From Mangifera indica (lineage: Eukaryota > Streptophyta > Magnoliopsida > Sapindales > Anacardiaceae), in NCBI RefSeq assembly GCF_011075055.1, contig NC_058156.1:4216001-4280000 (forward strand): a DNA stretch of 64,000 nt, given 5' to 3'. Shown one piece after another: positions 34,177 to 45,219 of the stretch. The notes under the pieces were generated by a model. It saw only the letters and a list, made by a program, of their open reading frames with translations, was not told the DNA's origin and did not search any database. The stretch's first letter is position 1; every line of letters begins with the position of its first letter. A program made the position numbers and the translations under genes.

Positions 34177-35625
34177 TGTGATACTTGTCTTTAATCTAAT
34201 GATAAGTTTCAATTACAAATATACTCTTTAGGTTTCAAAAGATGAGGAGAAAAAATATATTAGGGTTCGTTAATTGGAAAACCGATTTTAGCTAATTGTT
34301 GTGAGAGGTCTTCGATACCTCCAATGGCCAAAAAATAAAAGGTCTTAAACTCCTTGAATTGTCTGAGATGAGAGGGTTCAAAATTCTTAAATTATTCAGT
34401 TTATCATTCTAATCTTTTTATTAATAAAATATTTTAATTTATTATATTTTTGTATTTTATCCTCTTATATTAGATGAATTAGAAGCTGAGTTACTAACAA
34501 AATAGCATCAAAACAGTTACATCTTGGTTTTTATTATGGTTCTAATGGAAGAAATAACCGGAGATGGTGAAAAAGTCAAAAGAAAAGTCTCGTGTGTAAG
34601 AGGGGTTGTCCCTTCAAAGTCACGCCAGAAGAAATCAACTCGAGATGATGATGATGATGACAGACAAGTCGGCAATGGGAACGCACGACGATGACAAGGA
34701 ATTGTTGGAAAACGGTTATGGTGAAGACTAATGTCATCTCATCACCGAGAAGATGAGATAATGGGCGTCCAAAATATGGCTGGAAAAGGAAAAAAAAAAA
34801 CAGAAAGAGTAGAAAATAGAGCGCCGGAGATGGAGAGAGTCGACTGAAAGATGGAGACCAAGCGTAAATCGCAGACGAAGTGATGAAGTTATTAAAGAAG
34901 TCGAAAAAAACAGACGCCTTGCGAGAAAAGAGAAAAGGAAAGTTAAAAAAAAAAAAAAAAGATAAAACAACGGTAGGGTGAAAAAGCCGAGACGGTTGCC
35001 TTGTTAAAAACAGAATGTAGGAAACATAAAAAGCCGGTGGTGGTAGGAACATCGGAAACTTAAAAAGATGATGGTGGCAAAATGGTGAGAGAAAGTTAAA
35101 AAAACCTGTTAAGAGTGAAAATACATTAAAAGATTAAAGAAAGAGGCTCAACTTGAAGAAAAATGGTATTAAAAAAAAAGTATGAAATCTATTTTTTTTA
35201 AAGAAAATCAGAAAAAATGAAAAATGAAAAGAAATCTAAATATAAAAAAAATATTAGCTACTGGAGGATAAGGTAATTTTGAAAAGGAGAAAAATATTAA
35301 GATCAAGACATTTGTGTTCAATTCAATGTCAAGTCTATATTATAAATTTGTTCTTTGGGTTTCAAAAGAAAAGGTAAAAAACTATATTAGGATTTGTTAG
35401 TTAAATAACCAATCTAAGTTGATTGTTGCGAGAGGTCTCCAATGCCTCTAACGGTCAGAAAATAGGAGGTCTTGGATTTTTTAAATTGTTTAAAATGGGA
35501 AGCCCCAAACTCCTTAAATTGTTTGTTTTATCATTGTAATTTTTTTATTAATGAATAGTTTTAGTTTATTATATTTTTGTGTTTTATTTTCTTATTTTAG
35601 ATGAATTAGAGATTGGTTCCTAACA
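34177..35625. mobile_element. Small non-coding element with about 300-bp direct terminal repeats (TRIM-like)
   Basis: Bases about 34177-34499 recur at about 35304-35625 with scattered changes: the shared text includes GGTTTCAAAAGA, GTGAGAGGTCT or GCGAGAGGTCT, ATTAATGAATA or its variant, and TTAGATGAATTAGA. The copies end CTAACA and enclose about 800 bp of purine-rich sequence without domains. Directly inside the left repeat is TAGCATCAAAACA, resembling a worn TGGTATCAGAGCA primer site. This fits a miniature LTR element, but no target duplication was found and a segmental duplication is possible. Confidence 0.5.
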
Positions 35626-35639
35626 TTATCTGTATAAAC

Positions 35640-36035
35640 AATTAGTATAATTTTATACATAAATAATGATATATTATCATATAATTAAATATTATTTTAT
35701 TTTTAATTTAAAATTATCCAATCATATAATAATACATTTTTATTTATATATAAAATTACGCTCCTCATAACACTACTCAATGAAAATACTTGTAAATTAT
35801 TGTTACTCATTGTTTTGATGATGACATTGACATTGCCATTATCCATGGCGAAAAGTGGAAAAATAACCATAAGAGAAAAGAAAATTATCATTTCTAGTTC
35901 TATTTTTCTTATAAAATATTTAATAAAATTATATATATATTTTTTATATATAAATATATTCATATATAAATATATAATTTGATGATTTTAAATTAATAAT
36001 AAAATAATAATTAATTTTATATATATATATATATA
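35640..36035. mobile_element. AT-rich fold-back, MITE-like
   Basis: The arm at about 35678-35728 (TATTATTTTATTTTTAATTT then AAAATTATCCAAT) is close to the reverse complement of 35972-36018 (GATGATTTTAAATTAATAAT then AAAATAATAATTA). About 240 bp separate the arms. (TA)n repeats lie at about 36019-36037. The very high AT content raises chance similarity, and no clear target duplication is visible. Confidence 0.45.
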
Positions 36036-36039
36036 TTTA

Positions 36040-36560
36040 TTAAAAATAATTGGTTATTTTTAATGTTCCTTTCTTGTATGAGCCAAAAACTCCCCAAGTT
36101 GCTTTGTAAACCTGAGTGGGAAACCCTAATCGGGAATTTATAATCTCCACCAAAGCTTACAATTTTTGGGAAGTAACGTTCAAATCGAAGAGATGCCGTA
36201 CAGATTTTATTAATCCAGAAAGCCAATGTTCAATTCAACCAAAGTAATCAAGAAACGAAAAAGAATTGTAATGTTCTGGTAACAGAGGCACCAGCTCCTC
36301 CCAACTCCCAAGGCAGATTTGCCTCCCAAACCAACGTTCTAATGTTCATGATTGTTCTCCACTTGCCCTTCTTTTCTTTTGCTGTTGGATTGTCACATTT
36401 TGCCACCTCATCATGTGACAGAATTCCCCTGCTTGAATCGCTATGCTGCCTCTATTACACCTGTACAGTGCATAATTGTCTAAGATGAAAAGCGTCAAAA
36501 ACCGATGAGGAGTCCTATTATCTAAGCGAAAAAGATAGGGCAAACATATCTTTTTTTCAC
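36040..36560. other. Unassigned stretch with near-genic composition
   Basis: GC content is visibly higher than nearby and there are no transposon motifs. Minus-strand frames of 65-69 codons (36226-36017, 36543-36346) match nothing I know. It could be a gene's untranslated region or an exon remnant. Confidence 0.3.
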
Positions 36561-37650
36561 CTAAGACTATTAAAAATTTCTCTTTCCTATTAAGTTTAAA
36601 ATATTTTTTTATTTCACCAATAATAAAAAGTTAATTAATAATTTTATGGATAATTTTAGATTAAACTAGTAACATACTATTGTGTTTACGTCTCTCTGAT
36701 AATTATATAAAAGATTAGTAACAGATAATCTATCTAATAATCTCTCTAATAATTTTAGTTATCATTGACAACCTCTTTGACAAATTTAAAATTTATTATC
36801 GATCTCTCGATGAGCTTAGTAGGATCAGTAACCTCTTTGATGATTTTATTATAAACCTCTAAAATTTTTAGTAACCCTCATATCTAGCTAAAAATTGTCT
36901 AAATCTATCGAAAAGTCAAGATTATGCCTAAAATTGTCCAGAAATTCCAAATAACCCTCAAATCTAATCAAAAATACCCTAAGTGATAGTAAAGAATGTT
37001 TTCCAATACCTAAAACTTCTCCAAAAGTGTCAAAAAAACACTAAAGACAATTGTTTTTGAACCATTAGTCGCCTTGACCATACTCAAGACGATAGCCATA
37101 TTTCCTTGAGTAAAGCATCACCGTAGCACAACTTAGGCGTGCCCTTGCTAACTAAGTTACAATGGGAGACCTAACATTTTATAATGTTTTTGTTGATGTG
37201 GTGAGGTAGATGTTATGGTGTTTAGTGGCTGAAGCTTTTTGGCTATTAAGAAGTACTGAATCAAATCATATATGACTGAATCCTCAAAAGTAACATAGAG
37301 TCCTTGCAAATGTTTAAAGTAGAAGATGCTCAGAAATGGGTGAAGTAGTTGAAAAGGAGGGCGTTTATGGCTTAAACCCTTGGTGAATTTACTTATTCCA
37401 TTTTATGGACGACTAGTTGCTGCGGGACCGTTTTGTTTTTGTCGTTTGGTTTATGTTTATTGCTCCTTGGTTGTGCTTATTGCGTGTTGAAACTGTTATA
37501 TGATTATGGATTTTGCCCCTTCTTATTTGGAAAGCGAGAACCGAATTTATATTTCGGTTGTAACTTCTCCATCATCACTTCTTTTTTAAGGATAAACACA
37601 TGTCAAAAGTAAATATAGGAAAACAGATTATTCTATAATCTGCTTTGTTA
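36561..37650. other. Intergenic stretch, no gene recognised
   Basis: 36640-36900 repeats short phrases about AACCTCTTTGAC and GATAATTTTA. 37170-37560 is less AT-rich and contains FKVEDAQKWVK-like and leucine-rich frames with stops, which I cannot assign. Confidence 0.35.
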
Positions 37651-38198
37651 AAGGTTCTTGAAAGTTAATTTTGGAGTAGTTAATTACTTGTCTTTTTCAT
37701 TTGGCAATTTTAATTACTTGTCTTTCTCTTCCCCAGTCCAATCTTCTCCCTTTCTCCATCGCAGATTTGTATTCTTATTCATTCTCTCTTTTCTCCCTCT
37801 TCTTCCCCACTCCATCTTTCTCCGTTTCAGTCTTGGGCTTTTAATTTTGTAGTGGTTGGTATTCCGGTAGTGAGGGTGGCTAATTGGAAGGCCAGTGTCA
37901 GGAGTTTGATATGGTGGCGGTGGGTGTTCAGAGTGTTGGCGGTGGCTAGTCACAGTGCAGGTGGATCGCCTGAAGTGGTAGTGGCAGCCTACAGCCGTCA
38001 CGTTATGGCCTTTCAAGGCCTTGCCAAAAGGCTGTCTCGGAAGGACTGTGGAGGAAGAAATTTTCTTCCGTGTTTGTAGGTTGTCGAATACGAATAAATA
38101 TGAAAGTTTAAGTGATGTCAATCTGAAAGTGGGTTTCTGACGGTTGCATCATGAAGTAAGGGCGGAATCAAGCATTAGTGGTCTCGTGGTTGAATATT
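37651..38198. other. Pyrimidine tract followed by a GC-richer block, unassigned
   Basis: 37700-37830 is C/T-rich, reading as a short frame of 64 codons (37658-37852) rich in Ser, Phe and Leu. 37852-38079 is GC-richer and open for 75 codons in one frame. Neither resembles a known family. This could be a captured host fragment or an old exon. Confidence 0.3.
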
Positions 38199-38207
38199 AC
38201 CCTGCTT
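38199..38207. repeat. Target-site duplication (left) of the long-TIR MITE
   Basis: ACCCTGCTT, matched at 8 of 9 bases by 38982-38990 (ACCCTGCTA). Confidence 0.75.
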
Positions 38208-38981
38208 GGCCAAATACTCTTTCTCACTCAAATAATAATAAAATCTCAAACTCTTACTTTTTTTTCATTTTTAAAAATTCAAACACTCACTTATGAGTAG
38301 AATTCTTTTAAAAATTTTAGTTAGAATTAAAAGTAAAATCATCATTTAATTAAAAAAATTTAAAAAACTAAATTTTTATCATATTTTTCTCCATCAATTT
38401 GAAAATTTTACAATTTCTTACCCTTAAAATTTCTTTCAAAGTTTAAAAAGTAACCATTTTCCCATAGGTTTTTTCTCTTCCGATGACTCACTCTTTTCAA
38501 CCTTCGGCTGACCTTCCCTCTTTATTCTCTCTCAGTTGGTCACTTCTCCTTACTCTAAATTTTGCCTTCATTGGAGATGAAAACTGTCATCTATGTCTCA
38601 AACAAAAATCATTCATTGTTGTCTTAAACAAAGACGTCCTATCTTTGTTTAAGACGGAGACCATGGTCTCCATCTCTAACAAAGGATAGAAGAAAGGGAA
38701 ATCAGTCGTCAAAGAGAAAGAGAGAAATTCTTATGGGAAAATTGTCACTCTTCAAACTTTGAAGAAAATTTTGGAGGAAATTATGAGATTTTCAAATTGA
38801 GAGAGGAAAATATAATAAAAGCTTAGTTTTTTAAATTTTTTGTTAAATGATAAATTTATCCTTAGCCTTAATTGAAATTTTTAATAAAAATTTACTTATG
38901 ATAGATGTTTGAATTTTTAAAAGTTAAAGAATAAAATTTTGAAATTTTATTATACCTTAAGTGGGGAAAATTCTTTTGACC
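38208..38981. mobile_element. Long-TIR MITE (Mutator-like), 774 bp fold-back
   Basis: Left arm 38208-38468 and the reverse complement of right arm about 38735-38981 share extended text, for example TTTTTAAAAATTCAAACA, TTTAAAAAACTAA, CAATTTGAAAAT and TTTTCCCATA. Ends read GGCCAAA and GGTCAAA. A 9-bp direct repeat flanks it, the duplication length of Mutator-like elements. The 265-bp centre has no transposase, so any movement would have needed a partner element. Confidence 0.82.
38621..38671. repeat. Nested hairpin and palindrome at the MITE centre
   Basis: 38621-38634 (GTCTTAAACAAAGA) is the perfect reverse complement of 38642-38655 with a 7-base loop. It is followed directly by the perfect 16-base palindrome GGAGACCATGGTCTCC at 38656-38671. 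Confidence 0.85.
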
Positions 38982-38990
38982 ACCCTGCTA
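38982..38990. repeat. Target-site duplication (right) of the long-TIR MITE
   Basis: ACCCTGCTA directly follows the GACC end of the right arm. Confidence 0.75.
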
Positions 38991-39575
38991 TGGAACAGAG
39001 GTAGGTAGTTTTTCCATAATTTTGCTCAAATTTGTTGGATTTCCTTAATTTTATTAATTGTTTAGTTTTTAGTAATTCTATCGAAGGTGGGGTTTCCTAG
39101 ATTATCTTAATTTTGTAACTCTCTCCTATTTTCTCTAGTTTAATGACTTCCATAATTTTTATTAATAATTTGCCTATATTATGTGGTTAGTGCGAATTTG
39201 AATCCCCACCCTGCCAATAGTCATGGGTAAGGACAAGGTCATTTGGATTTGGGCACCAAAACACAACATCAAAGCTAAGTTGGATAGTGACATTTAGGAC
39301 TTCAAAAGGACAAAAGCGATCTCGTTTCCTTTTATGATTTTTGTTAAATATAGTTAGTCTTGGGCATGTGTCACTTGATTACGATTGTCATGCTTATGTC
39401 ATATAAAAAGCAAAAGAAAAAAAAATGTAATTCCTTTTTATGAATAATGATTGTATAGTGTTTTCTTTTTCCTTTCAATTTTGATCACCTTTCTCTCTTT
39501 ATATTCTTGTGGTTTTCATTTCAATGAGTGACTAAGGTTTAGCTCATATCGAGTGACATTAGAGTCTAGATCTTG
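38991..39575 (+). repeat. Probable gypsy LTR and leader fragment
   Basis: A TATA-like TCATATAAAAAGC at about 39399-39411 and a site resembling a primer-binding site (GTGACATTAGAGTCT, about 39555-39569) precede gag by a few bases. The likely LTR is about 39222-39545 (TGGGTAAGG to GCTCA). No second LTR is present to confirm the ends. The first 200 bases hold no recognisable feature. Confidence 0.4.
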
Positions 39576-39990
39576 GTCATGCCTGAAGGAACACAATACC
39601 AAGAGTTACGTCGTGAGCTTATGGAAGCAACACAAGAAGCATAGTTGTTGTAGCAACAACAACTAAAGGAGTCAATGGAAGAAATAAAAGGATTGATTGG
39701 AGGACATAGTATACAATAATATGAAATTCTTCACAAACAAAAAATAGTGGACTTAACAAAAGCAAAAGGATTAGGCCAAGGTTTAGAACATAGACTATCA
39801 TGGGGTCGTCCATCTAAGTCCTAGGTTTAATGAAGAAGATTTTGATGATTGGCTTTTCAAGGCTGAGTATTTTTATTTTTGAAGTGGATGGAGCACCGAG
39901 AGATAATTGGGTGAAGATGGTTGTCTTAAATATAGAAGGTAAGGAGACAAAATGGCATCAAGGTTTTTTGAAGGTTAAAAGGGATTAGTA
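39576..39990 (+). pseudogene. gypsy gag N-terminal fragment
   Basis: Read with two frameshifts: a Gln/Lys-rich start, then PRFNEEDFDDWLFKAEYF, APRDNWVKMVVLNIEGKE and TKWHQGFLKVKRD. These match the plant gypsy gag phrase F-x-G-x-D-x-x-x-W-L-x-K-x-E-x-F and W-x-Q. It is cut at 39992, where another LTR begins. Confidence 0.75.
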
Positions 39991-39992
39991 CC

Positions 39993-40366
39993 TGATGAGC
40001 CAAAGAGGTCCAAAAGAGTGCCCATTAAAAATCCAAAATACCTTGATTAACGCATGGAGCACATACAGGGGACACGCAAGTGCATGGAACGTGTACAGGG
40101 GACATACAAGACATGGTCTAGAACATGTACGCACAAGACATGCAAGACGTGGTCCATGTTATAGAGTAACATCACCAGCTTGCTTAGGAATAGGTCAGCA
40201 ACTGTGTTGCTACTAGTTGGTAGTGTCCTACTTCTCAAAGATATTATCTGAGAATTAGGAAAAGTAGTTAATTTTTTTTTTTTGTATTTAAACTCTTTTC
40301 CAGTTGATACAGAGTGAAGAATATTGTTTTTGACAAAACCTATTTAGCTTTGACTAAGACCCATCA
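39993..40366 (+). repeat. LTR of another gypsy element, inserted in the preceding gag
   Basis: TGATGAGCC to CCATCA, 374 bp, ending one base before an exact TGGTATCAGAG primer site at 40368-40378. It breaks the gag of the fragment at left, so it is nested. The interior repeats phrases such as GGGGACA and CATGGA (40060-40160), which may be a short degenerate minisatellite. Confidence 0.7.
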
Positions 40367-40367
40367 G

Positions 40368-40378
40368 TGGTATCAGAG
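40368..40378 (+). other. Primer-binding site (tRNA-iMet)
   Basis: TGGTATCAGAG, one base after the LTR end and 12 bases before the gag ATG. Confidence 0.8.
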
Positions 40379-40389
40379 TTTTCATCATC

Positions 40390-40596
40390 ATGACAACCAA
40401 CAAAGAAAGAATTGAAAATTTGAAGGCTGGGTTAGGAGAACTTCAACAAGGCATGAATCGAATGGAGCTTGGTTTTGCTGACAAGTTGCGCCACATGGAG
40501 GAAACCTTTACAACATCCAAGAAGATATTTTCCCCAGGACTGAATCGGTTTCATCACTTAATGACCCTTAACCCAAATCGATATAGAATCGTATGA
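40390..40596 (+). pseudogene. gypsy gag N-terminal fragment (second)
   Basis: 68 open codons begin MTTNKERIENLKAGLGEL, then QGMNRMELGFADKLRHMEE, the coiled-coil N-terminus common in plant gypsy gag downstream of this primer site. It is cut off after NPNRYRIV. The next 400 bases show no gag. Confidence 0.75.
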
Positions 40597-40599
40597 ACC

Positions 40600-40980
40600 T
40601 TAGAATTGTAATGGTGAATGCCACAAGACAAAGCTTGATAAGTTCAAAGGATTGATAGTTTCAATAGTGAGCAAACTTGTGCAAAAGTCTGCCAAAAGAT
40701 CTATTCATCATGAAAATTTTAGTTTTTATAGTACAATGCCAACTTAACCTTAAACTACCTATGACGCAATGGATTTCCAAACTTCCCAAGCCCATTACCT
40801 AAGTAACTACCCAAAACACTAATTAAATTAAAAGAAAATATGTCAATTAGACTCAATAAAGTCTAGCCCGGTCACAAACAAGATCAAAGTCATAAAAATT
40901 GAAAATCCTAAATTTGGTAAAATAAAAACTATGTAATACATACTGAAACGGTTTTTATAATTTTTTATAGAGCTCAAAAC
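40600..40980. other. Spacer between gypsy fragment and copia LTR
   Basis: AT-rich, no recognised domain. It may belong to the truncated gypsy element or to the far end of the copia LTR. Confidence 0.3.
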
Positions 40981-42217
40981 GAGTTTTGCGTTGATATATT
41001 ATAGGCCTCGTGTGCAGCCTTGCAAATCCTTTATGCCACCCAATATTCATCAAGCCATGCACGAGTGGCACCACATGTGTGTAGCCTAGCATGGTTTCAA
41101 GCCTTGCAAATCCTTGTTATAACTTTGCATGGTGTCACCCAGCACCATACACACCAAGTGAACCTTGGTCAAAGTATGGTCAACTAGATTCTCTTTTTCC
41201 CTAAACATTAGGATTATCATCAAATAATCTTTGTCTCTAGGTTCAAATCAACCCCTATATGTGTATGATGCATAAGCTTTTTATTGAATTGGTGGTGTCT
41301 GAATTCATGTTGAATTCAGACATAGACTAAGATTGACCTCTAGCAAATCATCATGGCTACCTAGACAATAAAATGTTAGTAGACACCTTTTAAGCTTTTA
41401 CAACATCACAGTTACGTACAATTTAATCATTTCGTCAATCAATATCTCTTGAGGCTGAGATATAAAAATATGTCTATCTCAGTAGTTCTTCGATATGAGC
41501 TGATACACACCAATGACCTTATCCTGTTGTGGCCATAAATTCAAGTAGTCATGGATGTCATTTAGTATTCTTATATGAGATATATTCTTTTGTGCTTATA
41601 AGTGATGAATCTTTTATTGATCAACTATAACCTCCATGTATCTTATGATATGACCACTCACTACCTTTATAAATACCCCAATTACGATAACACATTGGAT
41701 AACAACAAAACATATTGATCCTTACACGAGACGGTCTAACGACCTCAAGTCAAAAGATCACATTTACTATTTAGAGGATTTATTCTATAGACTCTAGAGC
41801 AACCATCCATATTGATATCCTCTAGTTGGGTTAGTCTAATGAATATGTATACAATGTGCACCCCATGTGTTATACCAGGCTATCTACAACAACTTCGACA
41901 TGTGAGAACTGTTGCTACTTTTGGTGGGGTCACTTAACACTATAATAATCTCGTCATCATTACATGTGCCCTTATTCATTGTAATGTTGAAATTATGAAC
42001 GTTTCTAGAATGACTACTTAATAAATACAAAGAATTCTCATAATCAATCATTTGATCCCCTTGTCACTGTTTTACCATTTTAAAGACATATTATTCATAC
42101 AATCATATAAATAGATATCATATGAATTGAATAACAATAAATATTTTATTAATTATTAATATAAAATTACATTCAGAAATGTTAAATTTGATTGGCTCTA
42201 AGGTATCTACCCTAATA
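40981..42217 (-). repeat. Copia LTR, minus strand, same family as 11185-13003
   Basis: From about 41200 to 42217 it is the reverse complement of the first 1 kb of the copia LTR at 11185, ending CTACCCTAATA (LTR start TATTAGGGTAG, a mutated TGTTAGGG). Shared text includes AGACATAGACTAAGATTGAC and CTCTCAGATTGAG-like blocks. The other end is not fixed; similarity fades below about 41200. It is next to a copia gag remnant on the same strand. Confidence 0.78.
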
Positions 42218-42897
42218 CTCCTTGACTTAGCATTCCATCCAAGCTGATCTTTCTTGTATTCAACCTTTTTATTGTGGCTTTGACTGCCAAACTCCTTGAC
42301 AGTTTGTATTTCATGTAGAAAAAAAAATTTCATTCAATTCACATTTTCCTTTTTATAGTTTTTCATTCAAAGCTTTAACCATCTTAACTTTTTAAATCAT
42401 TTTAAACCATTGATAATACATTTAATCATAGGACTCTTGTTGTTCATTTTAGACTTCATCATCAGACTCATTAAGGTCTTCAAACTCATTCATCATATTT
42501 GTTGTAAATGCCACAAAGTTATTAACAGACTTAGGCTTGTTAGACTCATTTTCACCTTCACTAGACTTGTTGTTACTAAGAGTAACAACCATTGTTTTCC
42601 CTTTCTTTTTGAATATGTTAGCACACCCAATTTGTATGTGACCATAACCCTTACATTCTTTACGTTGAATTCCTTTTATCTTTTTATTTATAGAAAGAGT
42701 TAGGATTATTTCCTACTCAAAGGATTGATTTGGATTATTTTTACCAAAATTTTGCTTCTCTTTATTAGCATTTTAATTTTTTTCATACCCTCCTTAAAAA
42801 ATTTGGTATAATTTCAGGTTAGCATAATAATTTTGTCGCCATCCAAATATCCCATATCAATACTTTTAGTTAAACAAGATTGAACTAAGTGTTTAAG
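42218..42897 (-). pseudogene. copia gag C-terminus, minus strand
   Basis: Reading from about 42760 down to 42400: a GIQRKECKGYGHIQIGCANI knuckle, where the first Cys pair is worn, then an acidic tail with SNNKSSEGENES and FVAFTTNMMNEFEDLNESDDE. This matches SIRE-type gag (a knuckle followed by an acidic tail). The gag reading runs down to the LTR boundary at 42217, so the pol region is deleted. Confidence 0.7.
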
Positions 42898-43309
42898 TGT
42901 AACACTCCAAATTCATAATTCATTCAAATTGGTATGCTACTAATTTTCATGACTTTAATCTAAAATATAATTATTTTTACAACTTACAAATTTTCTAAAT
43001 TCTTCATAAATAATAATCTATTAACTTTAACATATTTAAAGTCTTACATGAAATGATCCATAATCACATAATTCGTAAATCGTAAACTCTGCGCATCAAG
43101 AATTTCTTCAACCTCTCTTTTGCCTTGATTTCATTTTGTTCCCTACTTCTTAACTACTCTAGAAAATTTATTCTACAAAATAAAGGAAATGAGGAGTGAG
43201 TCGTCAACTTGGTATGTAAAAACAAAAATATTATATAACTTCTTATAAACGTTGTATCATAAAATCTTCTTTACTTTCAAAATAATTAGTCATAAAGAAA
43301 AATAAGAAT

Positions 43310-43850
43310 AAAACTTTTCATATTCATTAACCATAAGGAAAATAAAAAACTTTCATATTCATTAATCATAAGACAAACAATATAAAACAATTTCATATTC
43401 ATTGTCATAAATAAAAACAAGTATAAACATTTTGATATTCATCAATCATAAGAACATCCAAATATTCATTTTTTTTTATAAAATAATCTTAGAAGAATTC
43501 ATAAATATTGCTCATAAATAGAAAACATAAAATTTGTAAGCTCAAGAAAACATGAAATTTGTACAAGACTTTGCCACATAGTATTACCTGTATCCTCGGT
43601 AACCCGATTATATTCTTGTTCATATTCATCGTAAGTCCACAAGACTTTTCATCATTCCTATTCATATTCACATAGGTCTGCAGACCCTTAATTGTACTCA
43701 TATTCATAATAGCCTTGCAGACCTTTCATTATTCTTATTAATAATAAGTCTGCATACCTTTCATCAGTTATATTCGTCATAGGTCCGCAAACTTTTCATT
43801 ATTCATATTCATCATAGGTCCGTAGACTTATCATCATTCAACATGCGCCC
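43310..43850. repeat. Minisatellite arrays inside the LTR
   Basis: 43310-43470 repeats TTCATATTCATTAATCATAAG with variations about every 40-60 bases. 43600-43850 repeats a unit of about 45 bases built from CATAGGTCCGCAGACTTTTC and ATTATTCATATTCAT. Units differ by several bases, so the arrays are old. Confidence 0.75.
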
Positions 43851-45064
43851 ATAGATATTTTATGATCTAGTCATATTTATCGATTTATAAATTCATCAAT
43901 TCTTCATTTTATTACAGACATTCAATAAAAGCAATTTTATTAAATTTTTCTTTCTAGCAAATCTTTATCTTTGAAAACTATTCGAAAATCTTTATTCAAG
44001 TAATTCATTCAATACTTTCATCTTGACAACCATATAAATAAAGTTTTCTTCTATGGAAAATATTAAAAAAAAACATTTTTCAAAATATTTTAGATACAAT
44101 TTGTGAGAACAACTATGTAAGTAGTTAATTGACTTATGCACTCATGAAACCATGCAACAAAAAAGAAAATGATCTATATAATGTAAAGGGAACAGATCAA
44201 TTTTTACATGGTTTAGCTATAATAATAGCCTACATCCATGAAATCAAGACCAACAAATTGAAATCCAATATAACTTAGAATAATCTGTTAGAGTACAAGT
44301 AAATTTCAGCAAGACAACAAGGAAAATTGAAATAATAAATTCAGTCGACAAGCGTTACATACATCTAAAAGAAGAAATGAGTATCCCACTTGTTTTCATT
44401 AAACCTCCATCTTAGATGAAGATGTTCATGATTTTTTGAACAACTAGCTGAACTATTTTCAACTGAGATAGTTTGAAATCCTTTCAACCTTAGATCTTCA
44501 TCTTCCTTCACAATTTGTTAAAGAGATATTACTATCAAATGAACTCCAGGGAAATTATTAAAACAATAGATTGAATTTTAGAGTACCTGAAATATCAAAT
44601 AAGTTTAGGAGAGGAAACACAATTCAAGTTACATGAAAATGAAGAGGTAGGTTGTTTATATTGTTAACCAATTAATATTAATTGCTTACATTTGTAAAAC
44701 CAAATTATGGTCCATCGCCAAAATCAAAAGAAGTACATGAAAAAACTTGGTAAAGATTAAGATGGAAAAACAGCATGCATGTAACAATTAACCAATAATC
44801 AATGCAATACAAACAACCATAAAGAAAGGTTAGTGTTTATACCTTCTATAAGCTTGTTTGTTTGATGAAGATGATGCTTCTATAAGCTTGTTTATTTGAT
44901 GAAGATGATGGAATGGATCACCACACTTGTAATGCCTCTAAAAGATTACACCAAACCAAGCATAAAATGGCCTTAGCCAAATTAGAGAGAGAAAGTGAGG
45001 TGAGAGAAATTTTTTTTAGCTAAAGTGAAACTTGTTCGTAAGATTTCACTAACTTCAGCTTTAT

Positions 45065-45073
45065 ATAGTGGTG
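45065..45073 (-). promoter_or_regulatory. Candidate LTR TATA box (minus)
   Basis: The minus strand reads CTATATAAAGC upstream of a C/T-rich leader, at the expected place in a minus-strand LTR. Confidence 0.4.
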
Positions 45074-45219
45074 GACTTAATTGGCAATTTCTTAAAAGTT
45101 GCATGGCTCCTTGCAAAGTTTCTATTTACATAATAGTCATGTATGTATATCTTATATATACATTAGTCACCTTAATTTTATCTCATAAACATTTTAACTC
45201 TTAAAATATTACTTTAACA

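Larger units (their letters stand above)
42898..45219 (-). repeat. Probable gypsy solo LTR (TGTAACACTCC...)
   Basis: Starts TGTAACACTCC at 42898, the usual plant gypsy LTR end, and holds an array of short tandem repeats (43310-43850). Toward 45220-44900 the minus strand has a TATA-like CTATATAAAGC, then a CT-rich leader. That is the U3-R order for a minus-strand LTR. The right end is either 45219 (TTTAACA) or 45230 (ATAACA). No internal region or confirmed target duplication was found. Confidence 0.55.

Noticed and set aside
34576..35052. 158-codon minus-strand frame rich in Phe and Ser
   Set aside because: It is the reverse of a purine-rich tract inside a TRIM-like element; composition alone explains the lack of stops, and there is no domain.
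43310..43850. Possible CRISPR-like repeat array
   Set aside because: Units are degenerate, AT-rich and without distinct spacers of constant length, in a plant LTR; these are minisatellites.
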